Assembly (NCBI GenBank): GCA_002340255.1 | Contig: DDLS01000175.1 | Location: forward strand, 1 to 64,000 | Direction of reading: 5' to 3' | Length of the DNA: 64,000 nucleotides | From: Cyanobacteria bacterium UBA2566 | Lineage (GTDB): Bacteria; Cyanobacteriota; Cyanobacteriia; Cyanobacteriales; Desertifilaceae | Part shown: in pieces, positions 18,340-27,152 of the stretch | Numbering within the stretch: the stretch's first letter is position 1 | Layout of the letters: each line of letters begins with the position of its first letter | Position numbers and translations under genes: made by a program | Notes under the pieces: generated by a model | The model's input: only the letters and a program-made list of their open reading frames with translations | What the model was told of the DNA's origin: nothing | The model's database searches: none

Positions 18340-19704
18340 TCAAGAATTCAATGATTTTTGAGAAATCACCGTATCTAAAACCTTGGCAAACTTAACTGCT
18401 CGGTTGGCATAACTTAATTCTGGATGAATGGAAGTGCGATTGAAAATCCGAGGAGTTCCAGCAAATTTTTCGCTAACTAACTGAGTGATAACCTCTCTCA
18501 TCCCCGATACATCTCTCGGAGAGACGATCCAAACCCCATTATTACCTTGTAAATAATCATAATTTTCACCCGGAGAAACAGCCGCAAGAATGGGTCTGTC
18601 AGTCATTAAATACTCATACGTTTTCGCCGATATCCGTCCTCCCGGTTCCGCATCATCGGGACGTGCTGGTAGCGTCATAAATAACAGATCGCAGGAGCAA
18701 GCAATTTCCATAGCTTCTTTATTAGGGACAGCATCATGGATAAAAACAAGATCGCTCAAATCTTTGTTTGCTAGGGCGCGGTCTGTGACATATTGGGGAT
18801 AGAGACTGCCATAGAGATCTATTTTGATGCGCTTATCCCATTCTGGATGATCGGCGATCGCCTCCTTCACCGCTTGACCGATAAACATTGGACTTGAAGT
18901 CTTCAAATCTAATTCTAGTAGCCTATATTCTCCAATATTATGCCAAAGTTGATAAAATTTTCTCCAATTTTTTGCTTTTTCCTGCTCACTGTGATAGAAC
19001 TCAAACCAGCCCCCCATAAAACCGATATAGGCAATTTGAAAATCTTCATCATTCCTATGAATTTTGGAAGACTTGAAATCTTCTGGATCGGCTCCATATC
19101 TAACTAAGTGAAGCTTCTTTTGATCCGGTACAGGCTGTTCTCTCTTAACTCGATCTAAATTGCGTTGGGAGACATAAATAGTGGCATCAGAATTGCGGAT
19201 GTAAAAATTCTCCATCCATACTGTCATTTTATAATGAAACCAGCTATGAAAGGAATTCCCACTCATATCCGTACAAGTAGGAGAATCATCAAAGTTGAAA
19301 ACTACTGGTATACCAGTTAACCATTTCAAGAGTAAGCCAATCCATCCTACAGAATAAGGCATCATGAAGACCACAAGTAGATCTGGCTTTTCCTCTTGAA
19401 TCAACTTACGTGCTTTGAGAATTGCCGGAATGATCCAAAAGAATGCTTGCTCTCCATTAAATGGAAGCCAAAAATTCCAGAATTTTGTTAATTTCAGTTT
19501 GTTAAACAATTCTACCAGAGGTTTGGGATACCAATCCTGAATTGAATGAGCAATAATTGAGCGCCCGATACAACTCGATTCTGCTCTAGTAATCACCTCA
19601 ATCGTCCAATTCTGTTCCAGGTGCTGCATAATTTTACTCGCCCGTATCGTGGTTGGCGTGATTTCTGGAACAAAGTTATAGCAAATTGAAAGGATCTTGG
19701 GCAT
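18340..19704 (-). CDS. Glycosyltransferase, GT-B type
   Basis: This is a 454-aa protein with the start at ATG 19704 (MPKILSICYNFVPEITPTTIRA). The nine preceding codons begin at a TTG and extend into the gap. The N-terminal domain matches GT4 proteins that open YNFxPE. The middle has a long region with FNFDDSPT and SDATIYVSQ. The end has AEPGGRISAKTYEYLMTDRPILAA, the donor-domain helix where GT4 proteins keep a glutamate near the C-terminal end. At 454 residues it is longer than its neighbours because of an insertion around 245-285. Confidence 0.75.
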   Translation of the reverse strand: MPKILSICYNFVPEITPTTIRASKIMQHLEQNWTIEVITRAESSCIGRSIIAHSIQDWYPKPLVELFNKLKLTKFWNFWLPFNGEQAFFWIIPAILKARKLIQEEKPDLLVVFMMPYSVGWIGLLLKWLTGIPVVFNFDDSPTCTDMSGNSFHSWFHYKMTVWMENFYIRNSDATIYVSQRNLDRVKREQPVPDQKKLHLVRYGADPEDFKSSKIHRNDEDFQIAYIGFMGGWFEFYHSEQEKAKNWRKFYQLWHNIGEYRLLELDLKTSSPMFIGQAVKEAIADHPEWDKRIKIDLYGSLYPQYVTDRALANKDLSDLVFIHDAVPNKEAMEIACSCDLLFMTLPARPDDAEPGGRISAKTYEYLMTDRPILAAVSPGENYDYLQGNNGVWIVSPRDVSGMREVITQLVSEKFAGTPRIFNRTSIHPELSYANRAVKFAKVLDTVISQKSLNS

Positions 19705-19714
19705 TGCTCTAATT

Positions 19715-20875
19715 CTAAGATTTTGGCTCAATAAAAGTAGAGCTCTTAGATAATAACTGCTTCAGCCATCGATAGATGCAAAAAGCATATTCTGAATACT
19801 TAGATGGTCGGTTCAGAGCATTATATAGTCTAAACACCCATCTAAAATTCGCTATCCAGAGAACTCGCTGATACTCATACTCTTTGAAAAAATGGTAAGA
19901 GCCGAGGATATGTAACAGAATCCGGGTAGCAGCAAAGAGATTACCTTGCTGAAGATACCTCCCTAAAATTTGCTTTAACCTCTCAATTGCACGCCTTTCA
20001 TTCAACAAATAGTGTTCGTTGGGTTGCGACTTGAGAGTTTCGGGAGAGCTACACCTAAGCTCCAAAGCAATAATTTCATCTTCTGGTTCAAATTTCAGAT
20101 AGTTCTGAAAATTTGAGATGATTTTATTGCCTTCTTCAAGATTTTGGTAATAGTCTGCGTTTTTTTCTGGATAAATAATTTTTCTGAGTTGTTCGGCTTC
20201 TTCTACTCGCTCTATTAAAGTATCATTGAAGAATCGCTTCCAAAATAACCAGTTCCTTAATCGAGCTGTTTTTCCTTTGCCACCTTGTAACTTGACTCGT
20301 GCATCAAGCTGAATATTCCTCCCAATTATCGAAGCCACCTGATTAATACATAAATCATCTCCCCAAAACGGGAAGTATTCGCTCAAAAAACGTCCCGTTT
20401 GATTCAGCCATTCTGCACTAAGGAAGCCATAAGCACCAAAGTGTTTGTCATGATAGGAATCTGTAAGCGAGACAAAGGCAATTCTATCGGGATATTTATT
20501 GAACTCTTCTCTGACCAAAGTATCCCATCCGGGAGTAACAAATAACAGCTTATCCCCTCCAATCCCATAGATTCCGGGATTAGTCGTACACTTCTCGCGG
20601 AGAATATTGCTCATTTCTCCTTGACTAACTGTGAGATCGCCAACAACATAGTGAATCCCAAAGCTATACTTCTCTTTCATTCCCGACTCCAAGTAATCTA
20701 TAGTGACGAGATCGTCATGATCGACATAGATCCATATATCTACAAGTTCTTTTTCTCCTGTATTTTCCTCTAATGAATCAAAAAGGTTGTCCAGGTAATG
20801 AGTTCGATTTCTAGTCGGAAATAGAATACTAATATGCTGGGGGTTATCGATTGGTTTATAAATATATAAAGACAT
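19715..20875 (-). CDS. GT-A/GT2-like glycosyltransferase
   Basis: This 386-aa protein has an N-terminal GT-A-like fold: ISILFPTRNRTHYLDNLFDSL, then VDIWIYVDHDDLVTIDYL, with an acidic DHDD cluster suited to metal and nucleotide-sugar binding. GGDKLLFVTPGWD follows. The last 150 residues are charged and helical with no recognised domain. It is the first glycosyltransferase of the distal block after the Nudix gene. The reaction is unknown and it could be a diverged transferase. Confidence 0.65.
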   Translation of the reverse strand: MSLYIYKPIDNPQHISILFPTRNRTHYLDNLFDSLEENTGEKELVDIWIYVDHDDLVTIDYLESGMKEKYSFGIHYVVGDLTVSQGEMSNILREKCTTNPGIYGIGGDKLLFVTPGWDTLVREEFNKYPDRIAFVSLTDSYHDKHFGAYGFLSAEWLNQTGRFLSEYFPFWGDDLCINQVASIIGRNIQLDARVKLQGGKGKTARLRNWLFWKRFFNDTLIERVEEAEQLRKIIYPEKNADYYQNLEEGNKIISNFQNYLKFEPEDEIIALELRCSSPETLKSQPNEHYLLNERRAIERLKQILGRYLQQGNLFAATRILLHILGSYHFFKEYEYQRVLWIANFRWVFRLYNALNRPSKYSEYAFCIYRWLKQLLSKSSTFIEPKS

Positions 20876-20924
20876 GTTCTTTACCAGAATGGTATGAATT
20901 AAGTATGAGCATAATCTTCCATTG

Positions 20925-21575
20925 TTATTGGGTAGTTATTAAATGAGGATAAATAGATAAATTGGTCGCTAACGCGATCGCCATCACCGCGCCCATAACC
21001 ATAAGCTCCCCTTGGCGAATTGCTGCCACTAACTCATCGGGTGGCATCAACACAAGTTGCATCTCTTCGAGATCTCCAGAATCAGGTTCAGCCACTTGCT
21101 TAATATTGCGCGCGACAAACAGGTGTATCTTACCACAACCATAGTTAGCATTAGCAACAAAATTCCCTAGGTTTTCCCACTGCTCAGTGGCATAGCCTGT
21201 TTCCTCTAACAGTTCTCGTTTAGCTGCTTCTAGAGGCTGTTCCTCTCCTTCGATCAATCCTCCTGGCAAGATTAGACTGACTTTACCTACCCCATGTTTG
21301 TATTGCCGTTCCATGAGGATTTTACCTTCATCAGTTTGAGCCACAATCGCTACGTGGTTCCCTAATTGAATCTGGTGGTAGTCGTCAATCACTGTTCCAT
21401 CAGGAAGTTTGACTTTTTCTACGAAAAGCTCGATCCAAGGGGAAGCGGAAAATACTCCTTTACTCTCAATTGTTTCCCATTCTGATAGGGGTTCAACTCG
21501 ATCCATCTGGGGAAGGTGATTTTGTCCGGAAAAGCTGTCATTGATTTGAACGAGTCCAACGTCGATCTTATCCAT
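20925..21575 (-). CDS. Nudix hydrolase, ADP-ribose/nucleotide-sugar pyrophosphatase-like
   Basis: This is a 216-aa protein with a complete Nudix box in GGLIEGEEQPLEAAKRELLE followed by ETGY (G-x5-E-x7-R-E-x2-E-E-x-G). The flanks match ADP-ribose pyrophosphatase-type members (VDDYHQIQLGNHVAIVAQT before, LGNFVANANYGCGKIHLFVA after). These enzymes split nucleoside diphosphates linked to another group, including nucleotide sugars. In a GDP-sugar pathway locus it may clear unused or wrong NDP-sugars. It is 81 bp from the epimerase at 21657. Confidence 0.85.
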   Translation of the reverse strand: MDKIDVGLVQINDSFSGQNHLPQMDRVEPLSEWETIESKGVFSASPWIELFVEKVKLPDGTVIDDYHQIQLGNHVAIVAQTDEGKILMERQYKHGVGKVSLILPGGLIEGEEQPLEAAKRELLEETGYATEQWENLGNFVANANYGCGKIHLFVARNIKQVAEPDSGDLEEMQLVLMPPDELVAAIRQGELMVMGAVMAIALATNLSIYPHLITTQ

Positions 21576-21656
21576 AGTTTTTTGATCCTCATCTAGTTCA
21601 ATGTTACCGTCGAGGGGAAATCAAGTCTCAGTTGAAGCTTTGTGCCTTAGGTAGTG

Positions 21657-22619
21657 TTATTTATAGTTCTCCCTGTACCATTGAATCGTCTTTTTCAGAC
21701 CTTCACGCAGGTCAGTTTTAGCTCTAAACCCAAGAATATTTTCTGCTTTTGTTGTATTAATTAAACGAACGGGAATCATAGTTGGCTTAGCACTATTAAA
21801 TTCTACTTTGGCATCACTATAACCATCAATCTCTAAAATCGTTTGCAATATCTGCTTAACACTGTATCCTTTTCCCAAGCCAATATTGATGGCTGTGTAT
21901 GACTGGATTTCTTCCATCGCTTTGAGCATTGACTCTACCATATCCTCAACATATATTACGTCTCTAATATCTTCACCAGTCCCCCATACCTCGATTGGAT
22001 CCCACCGTTCTACTACTTTCCGGATGAGTGCGGGAACCACGTGAGAAGTGGCGAATTCAAAGTCATCGTTAATGCCATAAATGTTAGTCGGCCTCAAAAC
22101 AATGGTCGTCATGGGCTTGTCTAGTTTTTCTCCATACATCTGACATAAAATTTCAGTAAAGCGTTTCATCCAACCCACAAAGAAGTATTTTTCAAATGGC
22201 TCTCCATCAAACATTTCCTCTTCTTTAACACAACGATCTTCACTTGGGGGATAACCCGTCGTACTACTCATCCACAAAAACTTTTGCACCCCAGCATCAT
22301 AAGAAGCTTCGAGCATCTGGGAGTTCATCAGAACATTTGGTGTAACATGTACCATTGGAGTACTTGCGATCGTCGCAGCGCCAGAGGTATTGGCTGCACA
22401 CATAAAAACAAAATCTCGACCTTCCACGACTCGCTGGCAGTCTTCTTTTTGGGTCAGATCGACTTTAATATACTCAATTCGACTATCAACTATCACTGAC
22501 TCTTTCTTGTGCAAAGTTGCTCTGACTATTGCTCCTTGCTCTAGTAACTTCTCAATTAAGTTACTGCCTACTAGACCAGTCGATCCTGTCACTAAAACTT
22601 TTTTATCTCTGAAAAACAT
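21657..22619 (-). CDS. NAD-dependent epimerase/dehydratase-like, atypical active site
   Basis: This 320-aa extended SDR starts KKVLVTGSTGLVGSNLIEKL with the TGxxGxxG NAD-binding loop. FVFMCAANTSG and MSSTTGY are the NAD-contact and Ser/Thr segments. The usual catalytic YxxxK is not found: the segment reads KYFFVGWMKR, so the position four before Lys is Val. IRDVIYVEDMV is the conserved late motif. It lies beside a homologous gene at 22805 and the ColD-like dehydrase, so it probably acts on a keto-sugar, as a reductase or epimerase. The missing Tyr makes the chemistry uncertain. Confidence 0.78.
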   Translation of the reverse strand: MFFRDKKVLVTGSTGLVGSNLIEKLLEQGAIVRATLHKKESVIVDSRIEYIKVDLTQKEDCQRVVEGRDFVFMCAANTSGAATIASTPMVHVTPNVLMNSQMLEASYDAGVQKFLWMSSTTGYPPSEDRCVKEEEMFDGEPFEKYFFVGWMKRFTEILCQMYGEKLDKPMTTIVLRPTNIYGINDDFEFATSHVVPALIRKVVERWDPIEVWGTGEDIRDVIYVEDMVESMLKAMEEIQSYTAINIGLGKGYSVKQILQTILEIDGYSDAKVEFNSAKPTMIPVRLINTTKAENILGFRAKTDLREGLKKTIQWYRENYK

Positions 22620-22804
22620 AACTTTCCTCCTACTCTTTTATGTCACACAACAACGAATTGATGATTTCCGCTGATATTTCATAAAACACTCACAAGATTG
22701 AGGCAATCTTTATGATGACTCAATTTAAACCTATCCTATATTTTCACAGAGTCCTCCATGTTTCAAATATTCCAATGACTCATTGCAAAAATCGAGCAAA
22801 ACCT

Positions 22805-23797
22805 TTATTCAATAAACTTGTTTTTATAAAAAACATTGTATCGTTTTTCAGCCAAGTCTGTGTTGGACAGATACCATTCAATCGTTTTCTTCACTCCTTC
22901 CTGAATTGAGTTTTTTGGGGTAAAGCCCAACATTTCTTTAGCTCGCGTCATGTCCATTAGTCTAATGGGCTGACCGGATGGCTTTTCAGTGTCCCACAGA
23001 ATTTCTGGAGGCTTATCAAAACCTGACTTTACTGCTTCTACAACGTCTTTAATTGATGTCCGCTGACCGCTACCTAAATTAACTGGCGTACAATTGGCCC
23101 CTTTCTCTAAGGCTAGCATCATGCCTTGAGCGCAGTCCTCAGAGTAAATAAAATCCCGAATTGTGGAACCATCTCCCCAAACAACCAACGGGTTTTCTCC
23201 CCCTACTACTCTGCCAATCAGTGCTGGTACTACCATACCAGTTTTGGGATCGAAATTATCGTAAGGGCCGTAAACATTAGCTGGTCGAACAATGGCAATC
23301 TTATCCCAGCCATACTCAACTTTATATGCCTCAGCTTGCAATTCCCCCATTCGCTTTGCCCAGGCTGCATATTTGTCTGTCGGGTGAGGGGAACCCTCCC
23401 AAGCTTCATCTTCAACAAATACCTCAACTGGGTTGTAAACAGCAATACTACTGGTAAATAAGTAGCGTTCGACTTCTGATTGTCTTGCTGCTTCCATCAT
23501 CAAGGTATTCATCAATAAATGAGGAACCAAAAAACTGGCTGCTTTTTTATTACCAATGCCCACCGACCCTTTTATTCCAGCGAGGTGAAAGACATAATCC
23601 ATACCTTGGGTGATTGTTTTGCAGAAATCCCACTCCATGAGGTTTCCACGCATAAATTCAACTTCTTTTCCTATGCGAGATGGGTCATCCAAAGATGCTA
23701 CTCGGACGATAGCACCGGCTTCTAATAACTGCTTAACTAGTTGAACGCCAATCATTCCAGTTCCACCAGTTACTAACACTTTTTTCCCGTTGTACAT
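22805..23797 (-). CDS. NAD-dependent epimerase/dehydratase-like, atypical active site
   Basis: This is a 330-aa extended SDR. I placed the start at ATG 23797 (MYNGKKVLVTGGTGMIGVQL), which has a GAGAAGA purine stretch just upstream. An in-frame ATG at 23863 would add 22 residues without homology. TGGTGMIG binds NAD and VFHLAG and FTSSIAVY are typical. The catalytic region is DKYAAWAKRMGE: Tyr is five, not four, residues before Lys. Its neighbour at 21657 aligns here with FVGWMKR. IRDFIYSEDCAQ is conserved. It probably works on the same NDP-keto-sugar pathway as the ColD-like and E1-like enzymes next to it. Confidence 0.78.
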   Translation of the reverse strand: MYNGKKVLVTGGTGMIGVQLVKQLLEAGAIVRVASLDDPSRIGKEVEFMRGNLMEWDFCKTITQGMDYVFHLAGIKGSVGIGNKKAASFLVPHLLMNTLMMEAARQSEVERYLFTSSIAVYNPVEVFVEDEAWEGSPHPTDKYAAWAKRMGELQAEAYKVEYGWDKIAIVRPANVYGPYDNFDPKTGMVVPALIGRVVGGENPLVVWGDGSTIRDFIYSEDCAQGMMLALEKGANCTPVNLGSGQRTSIKDVVEAVKSGFDKPPEILWDTEKPSGQPIRLMDMTRAKEMLGFTPKNSIQEGVKKTIEWYLSNTDLAEKRYNVFYKNKFIE

Positions 23798-23900
23798 TTT
23801 TCTTCTCTCTATTTTCTTTGGTACAGGATGTTTATTGATTTGCCGATTCTCTAATCCAGGCATTTGTTTATTGAAACTATCTTGAATACTATACCATAAT

Positions 23901-25100
23901 CTACGACAACTGATTCAAAATTTTACAGAGTCCTAGGATCTTTTGTTTGTCTAAATCTGGGTAATTCCCAATATAGAAACCGTAAAAATGCACGTGGTCT
24001 ACCTTCGGGTAATCTTCCCATTCTTTGTCAGCTAATAAACCTCTCAAATAAGGTTGGCGCATCTGGTTGCCGCCACCAGCGGTTCCGCGACGAAACTCCA
24101 CACCCAACTCACGCATGGTTTTCTGGACTCGTTGTGAGAATTCGGGGTCGGGTTCCTGCAATATCAGAGTAAAGGCATAGTTACAACTGCCTTCGGTATC
24201 AAAGTCAGTCTGATATTTATTCGAGTCCAGATTATCCAAGAATAAATGCAAGTTTTCAGTACGAATCTTATTGTTATCATCGAGTCGCTTCAATTGCGAT
24301 CGCCCAATCACTGCATTCAACTCTGTACTCCGGACATTATAGGCAGGAAAAGCAAAAATAAAGTCTGGATTGAGATCGGGGTGATTCTGATAATACTCTT
24401 GCTTAAGGGCATCTGAGGTGGCTTCTCGTACCATTCCATGGGAGCGAAACATGCGTAACTTCTGATAGAGGTCAGGGTCGTTGGTGGAAACCATTCCTCC
24501 TTCGATGGTACTCATATGGTGAGCGTAATAGAAGGAAAAATTAGAGACCCAGCCGAAACTGCCTAATTTTTGTCCCTTGAATGTTGCTCCATAGGATTCG
24601 CAAACATCTTCAATCAAGGGAATATTCCGCGCTGCTAACTCATCCAGTAATTTTTGGCTTAACCCGTTGTATCCAAGAACGTGAGTCAGAAATACAGCTT
24701 TCGTTTGGGGCGTAATTTTTTGCAGTACTTGCTCGCAGTCCATCCCCAAGGTTCGTGGGTTGATATCGACAAATACAGGCTTAAATCCTGCTTGGATCGT
24801 TGAGGCAATATCAGACACCCAAGTCAAAGTCGGGACGATGACTTCTCCTAGTCCCTGGGTTTCTCTCAGAGCTGCTATGGTAATTTGATTGGCTGAGGAG
24901 CCAGAGTTAACGAAGACGCTATACTTAACCCCCAACCAATCCGACCATTCTTGCTCGAAGGCTTTAACCTGTTTAGATTGGGTCAAAATCGGATCGTCCT
25001 GCTGGAGAAAGGCGATCGCTGCATCTAAGTCTGCCCTGGTAATATTATTTTTCATCAAGGGCCAATTAAGTTTTTTCTCAGTCATCGTTGTTTCTACCAT
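23901..25100 (-). CDS. PLP-dependent sugar 3-dehydrase-like (ColD/RfbH type), DegT family
   Basis: This is a 399-aa DegT/DnrJ/EryC1-fold protein. PLP contacts include NSGSSANQ and IEDVCESYGA (Asp about 165). The active-site Lys of sugar aminotransferases is replaced: the segment reads FSFYYAHHMSTIEGG, with His about 194 at the Lys position. That Lys-to-His change is the hallmark of ColD (GDP-4-keto-6-deoxymannose 3-dehydrase) and RfbH/E1, which remove the C3 hydroxyl instead of transaminating. The length is nearer ColD, and I see no Cys cluster for the Fe-S site of RfbH/E1. It is 8 bp downstream of the TPP-enzyme beta subunit and belongs with the GDP-sugar 4,6-dehydratase at 27153. Confidence 0.83.
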   Translation of the reverse strand: MVETTMTEKKLNWPLMKNNITRADLDAAIAFLQQDDPILTQSKQVKAFEQEWSDWLGVKYSVFVNSGSSANQITIAALRETQGLGEVIVPTLTWVSDIASTIQAGFKPVFVDINPRTLGMDCEQVLQKITPQTKAVFLTHVLGYNGLSQKLLDELAARNIPLIEDVCESYGATFKGQKLGSFGWVSNFSFYYAHHMSTIEGGMVSTNDPDLYQKLRMFRSHGMVREATSDALKQEYYQNHPDLNPDFIFAFPAYNVRSTELNAVIGRSQLKRLDDNNKIRTENLHLFLDNLDSNKYQTDFDTEGSCNYAFTLILQEPDPEFSQRVQKTMRELGVEFRRGTAGGGNQMRQPYLRGLLADKEWEDYPKVDHVHFYGFYIGNYPDLDKQKILGLCKILNQLS

Positions 25101-25108
25101 TATTCTCT

Positions 25109-26158
25109 TTAGAAAGGCCCTTTAAATTCAATATCTTTGAGGTCATCTCGCTCTTCTGGGAACCAACCGGTGGCATCACCTTTAACCAAATCAAAGGCAG
25201 TCGCCGCAATTTTGCGCCCATTAGGATAAAACTCAGCTTCCAAATTGGGAGTAGTCGGACAAGTTACGGGGGCAAAACCCATCCGCTTTACTCTAATATC
25301 ACCCTCGCCTTGCAAACGCTCGGTAACTTGAGTGATAATCTCGGCACTGGCACCACAGGTTGTCCAACCATTATCTACAACACATAACCGTCTGGTTTTA
25401 CGGACAGATTGGACAATGGTATTGATATCCAGAGGACTTAACCAAATTGGATCGATTACTTCTGCTTGGATGCCAATATCTTCAAGATAGCGCTGGGCCC
25501 GCAAACACTCCACTTGCATGTAAGAAATGCCAACTAGGGTCACGTCTTCCCCAGGGGCTGTAATTCTGGATTTGCCTGGTTCTACAGTATAAGCAGATTC
25601 CGGTACCGGGCCTTTTTGATAGTGGAGAATTCGGTGTTCAACGAACATTACCGGATCGTCATCCCGAATGGCTGCAATCAGACAGCCCTTAGCATCGTAA
25701 GGGGTGGTTGGAGCTACCACTTTCAAGCCAGGAACATGCATGAAGTAGGAGTACAATCCTTGGGAATGCTGCGCCCCCTGGCCCCAACTTTTGCCAATCA
25801 GAGACCTTACGACCAGTGGAACCGAGACTAGATCAGCATACATATACCGGCTTTTAGCAGCGATATTAACCAACTGGTTCATGGCCAGCATTAAAAAATC
25901 CATACGAATATGGACGTGAATGGGTCGCACTCCAGCGAGAGCCATACCAATGGCTGCGCCGGTCATCGCATCTTCAGATAAGGGTGTACCAAACACTCGC
26001 TCTGGTCCATATTTGTCTACTAGACCTTTGGTGGTTCCTAAGATGGCTTTGGGATCATCAACATCAAGCCCAAAGAGAATGACAGAAGGATCGCGACCCA
26101 TTTCTTGGTCGGTTGCTTCGCACACGGCTTCTGTATAGCTCAGGGTACGTTCCATCAT
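25109..26158 (-). CDS. Pyruvate-dehydrogenase E1 beta-like TPP enzyme subunit
   Basis: This 349-aa protein has the transketolase pyrimidine-binding domain (ERTLSYTEAVCEATDQEM, then VFGTPLSEDAMTGAAIGMALAG, whose Glu would activate TPP) and the C-terminal transketolase domain (EDVTLVGISYMQVECLRAQR). It pairs with the alpha subunit, whose stop overlaps this start as TAATG. Together they should form an alpha2beta2 TPP enzyme that decarboxylates a 2-oxoacid. No E2 or E3 gene is present in the window, so the activated two-carbon unit may be passed to a sugar ketone, as proposed for AviB1/AviB2 in avilamycin biosynthesis. Confidence 0.85.
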   Translation of the reverse strand: MMERTLSYTEAVCEATDQEMGRDPSVILFGLDVDDPKAILGTTKGLVDKYGPERVFGTPLSEDAMTGAAIGMALAGVRPIHVHIRMDFLMLAMNQLVNIAAKSRYMYADLVSVPLVVRSLIGKSWGQGAQHSQGLYSYFMHVPGLKVVAPTTPYDAKGCLIAAIRDDDPVMFVEHRILHYQKGPVPESAYTVEPGKSRITAPGEDVTLVGISYMQVECLRAQRYLEDIGIQAEVIDPIWLSPLDINTIVQSVRKTRRLCVVDNGWTTCGASAEIITQVTERLQGEGDIRVKRMGFAPVTCPTTPNLEAEFYPNGRKIAATAFDLVKGDATGWFPEERDDLKDIEFKGPF

Positions 26159-27099
26159 TAGCCCTCCTTAAATACATGAGCGTACAGTTCGCTGGTGTCG
26201 GGGAAGGGAGAGTCTTCAGCAAAAGCGAAGGCTTCCTGAATCCGAGCTTCAACTTCAGTTTCAATTTGCTGACGTTGCTGGATCTCTAGCTTTTCTCCCA
26301 GTCGTTTTATAGGGTCATTTTCGATCCAAGGTTGAGCTTCAGCTTGGGTTCTATACCCTAAGTGGAAATCCTCATTGGGCCCAACATGTTCTTTCCAGCG
26401 GTAGGTCATGCACTCGAAGAAGAACGGCCCAGGCTGACCCTTGCGTAAGCCTTCTACGGTTTGGCTAACTTGCTTGTGTAGGGCGATCGCATCGTTATCT
26501 TCAATGCGTTCTGCCGGGATTCCGTAGCTGCGAACGCGATCGCATATATTCGATATGGGTTGTCGCTGCTGTTGATGGGTATGGATAGCGTAGAGGTTAT
26601 TCTCACAGATAAAGATAATGGGCAACTTTTTCAGAGCGGCGAAGTTGATACTTTCTGCAAACACGCCTTCTTCTACAGCACCATCGCCAAAAAAGCTGAC
26701 CACAATGGAATCTTTCTTCTGGTATTTCAAGGCATAGGCATAGCCAACGGCTTGGGGAATTGTAGTGCCCACGACAGCAGAGGTTCCCATCATCCCAACC
26801 GAGGTTTCGATCAGATGCATCGACCCACCTTTTCCTCGCGCACATCCAGTAGCTTTACCATACAGCTCGGCAATCATTTGTTTAAGATCGCCACCTTTAG
26901 CCAAATACAGGGCATGACCGCGATAGGTTCCAAAGACAATATCATCAGGTCTCAAGGCTTGACAAACAGCGACGCTCACGGCTTCTTGACCAATAGAGAG
27001 ATGAACGGGACTCTTAATTCTATCTGTCGGATAGATGCGAGCGATTTCTTCTTCTACTCGGCGGATTTCGTATAGCGATCGATAAAAATCTTCATCCAT
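26158..27099 (-). CDS. Pyruvate-dehydrogenase E1 alpha-like TPP enzyme subunit
   Basis: This is a 313-aa E1 alpha homologue. The TPP/Mg motif is intact: GDG at 138-140, 26 residues, then NN at 167-168. CARGKGGSMHL and GTYRGHALYLAKGG are the conserved earlier segments. It is slightly short for a PDH alpha subunit (about 330-360), lacking part of the N-terminus. Its gene follows the GDP-sugar dehydratase after 53 bp and overlaps the beta subunit. Position in a glycan locus argues for a sugar-modifying TPP enzyme rather than central metabolism. Confidence 0.85.
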   Translation of the reverse strand: MDEDFYRSLYEIRRVEEEIARIYPTDRIKSPVHLSIGQEAVSVAVCQALRPDDIVFGTYRGHALYLAKGGDLKQMIAELYGKATGCARGKGGSMHLIETSVGMMGTSAVVGTTIPQAVGYAYALKYQKKDSIVVSFFGDGAVEEGVFAESINFAALKKLPIIFICENNLYAIHTHQQQRQPISNICDRVRSYGIPAERIEDNDAIALHKQVSQTVEGLRKGQPGPFFFECMTYRWKEHVGPNEDFHLGYRTQAEAQPWIENDPIKRLGEKLEIQQRQQIETEVEARIQEAFAFAEDSPFPDTSELYAHVFKEG

Positions 27100-27152
27100 T
27101 GATTACTCCTCACGACTATGCTTCAACATCCTCTACTTTGACTGACCAAGTT

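Noticed and set aside
25109..27099. Housekeeping pyruvate dehydrogenase
   Set aside because: No E2/E3 genes, and tight coupling with sugar-modifying genes. A glycan role is favoured, though not proven.
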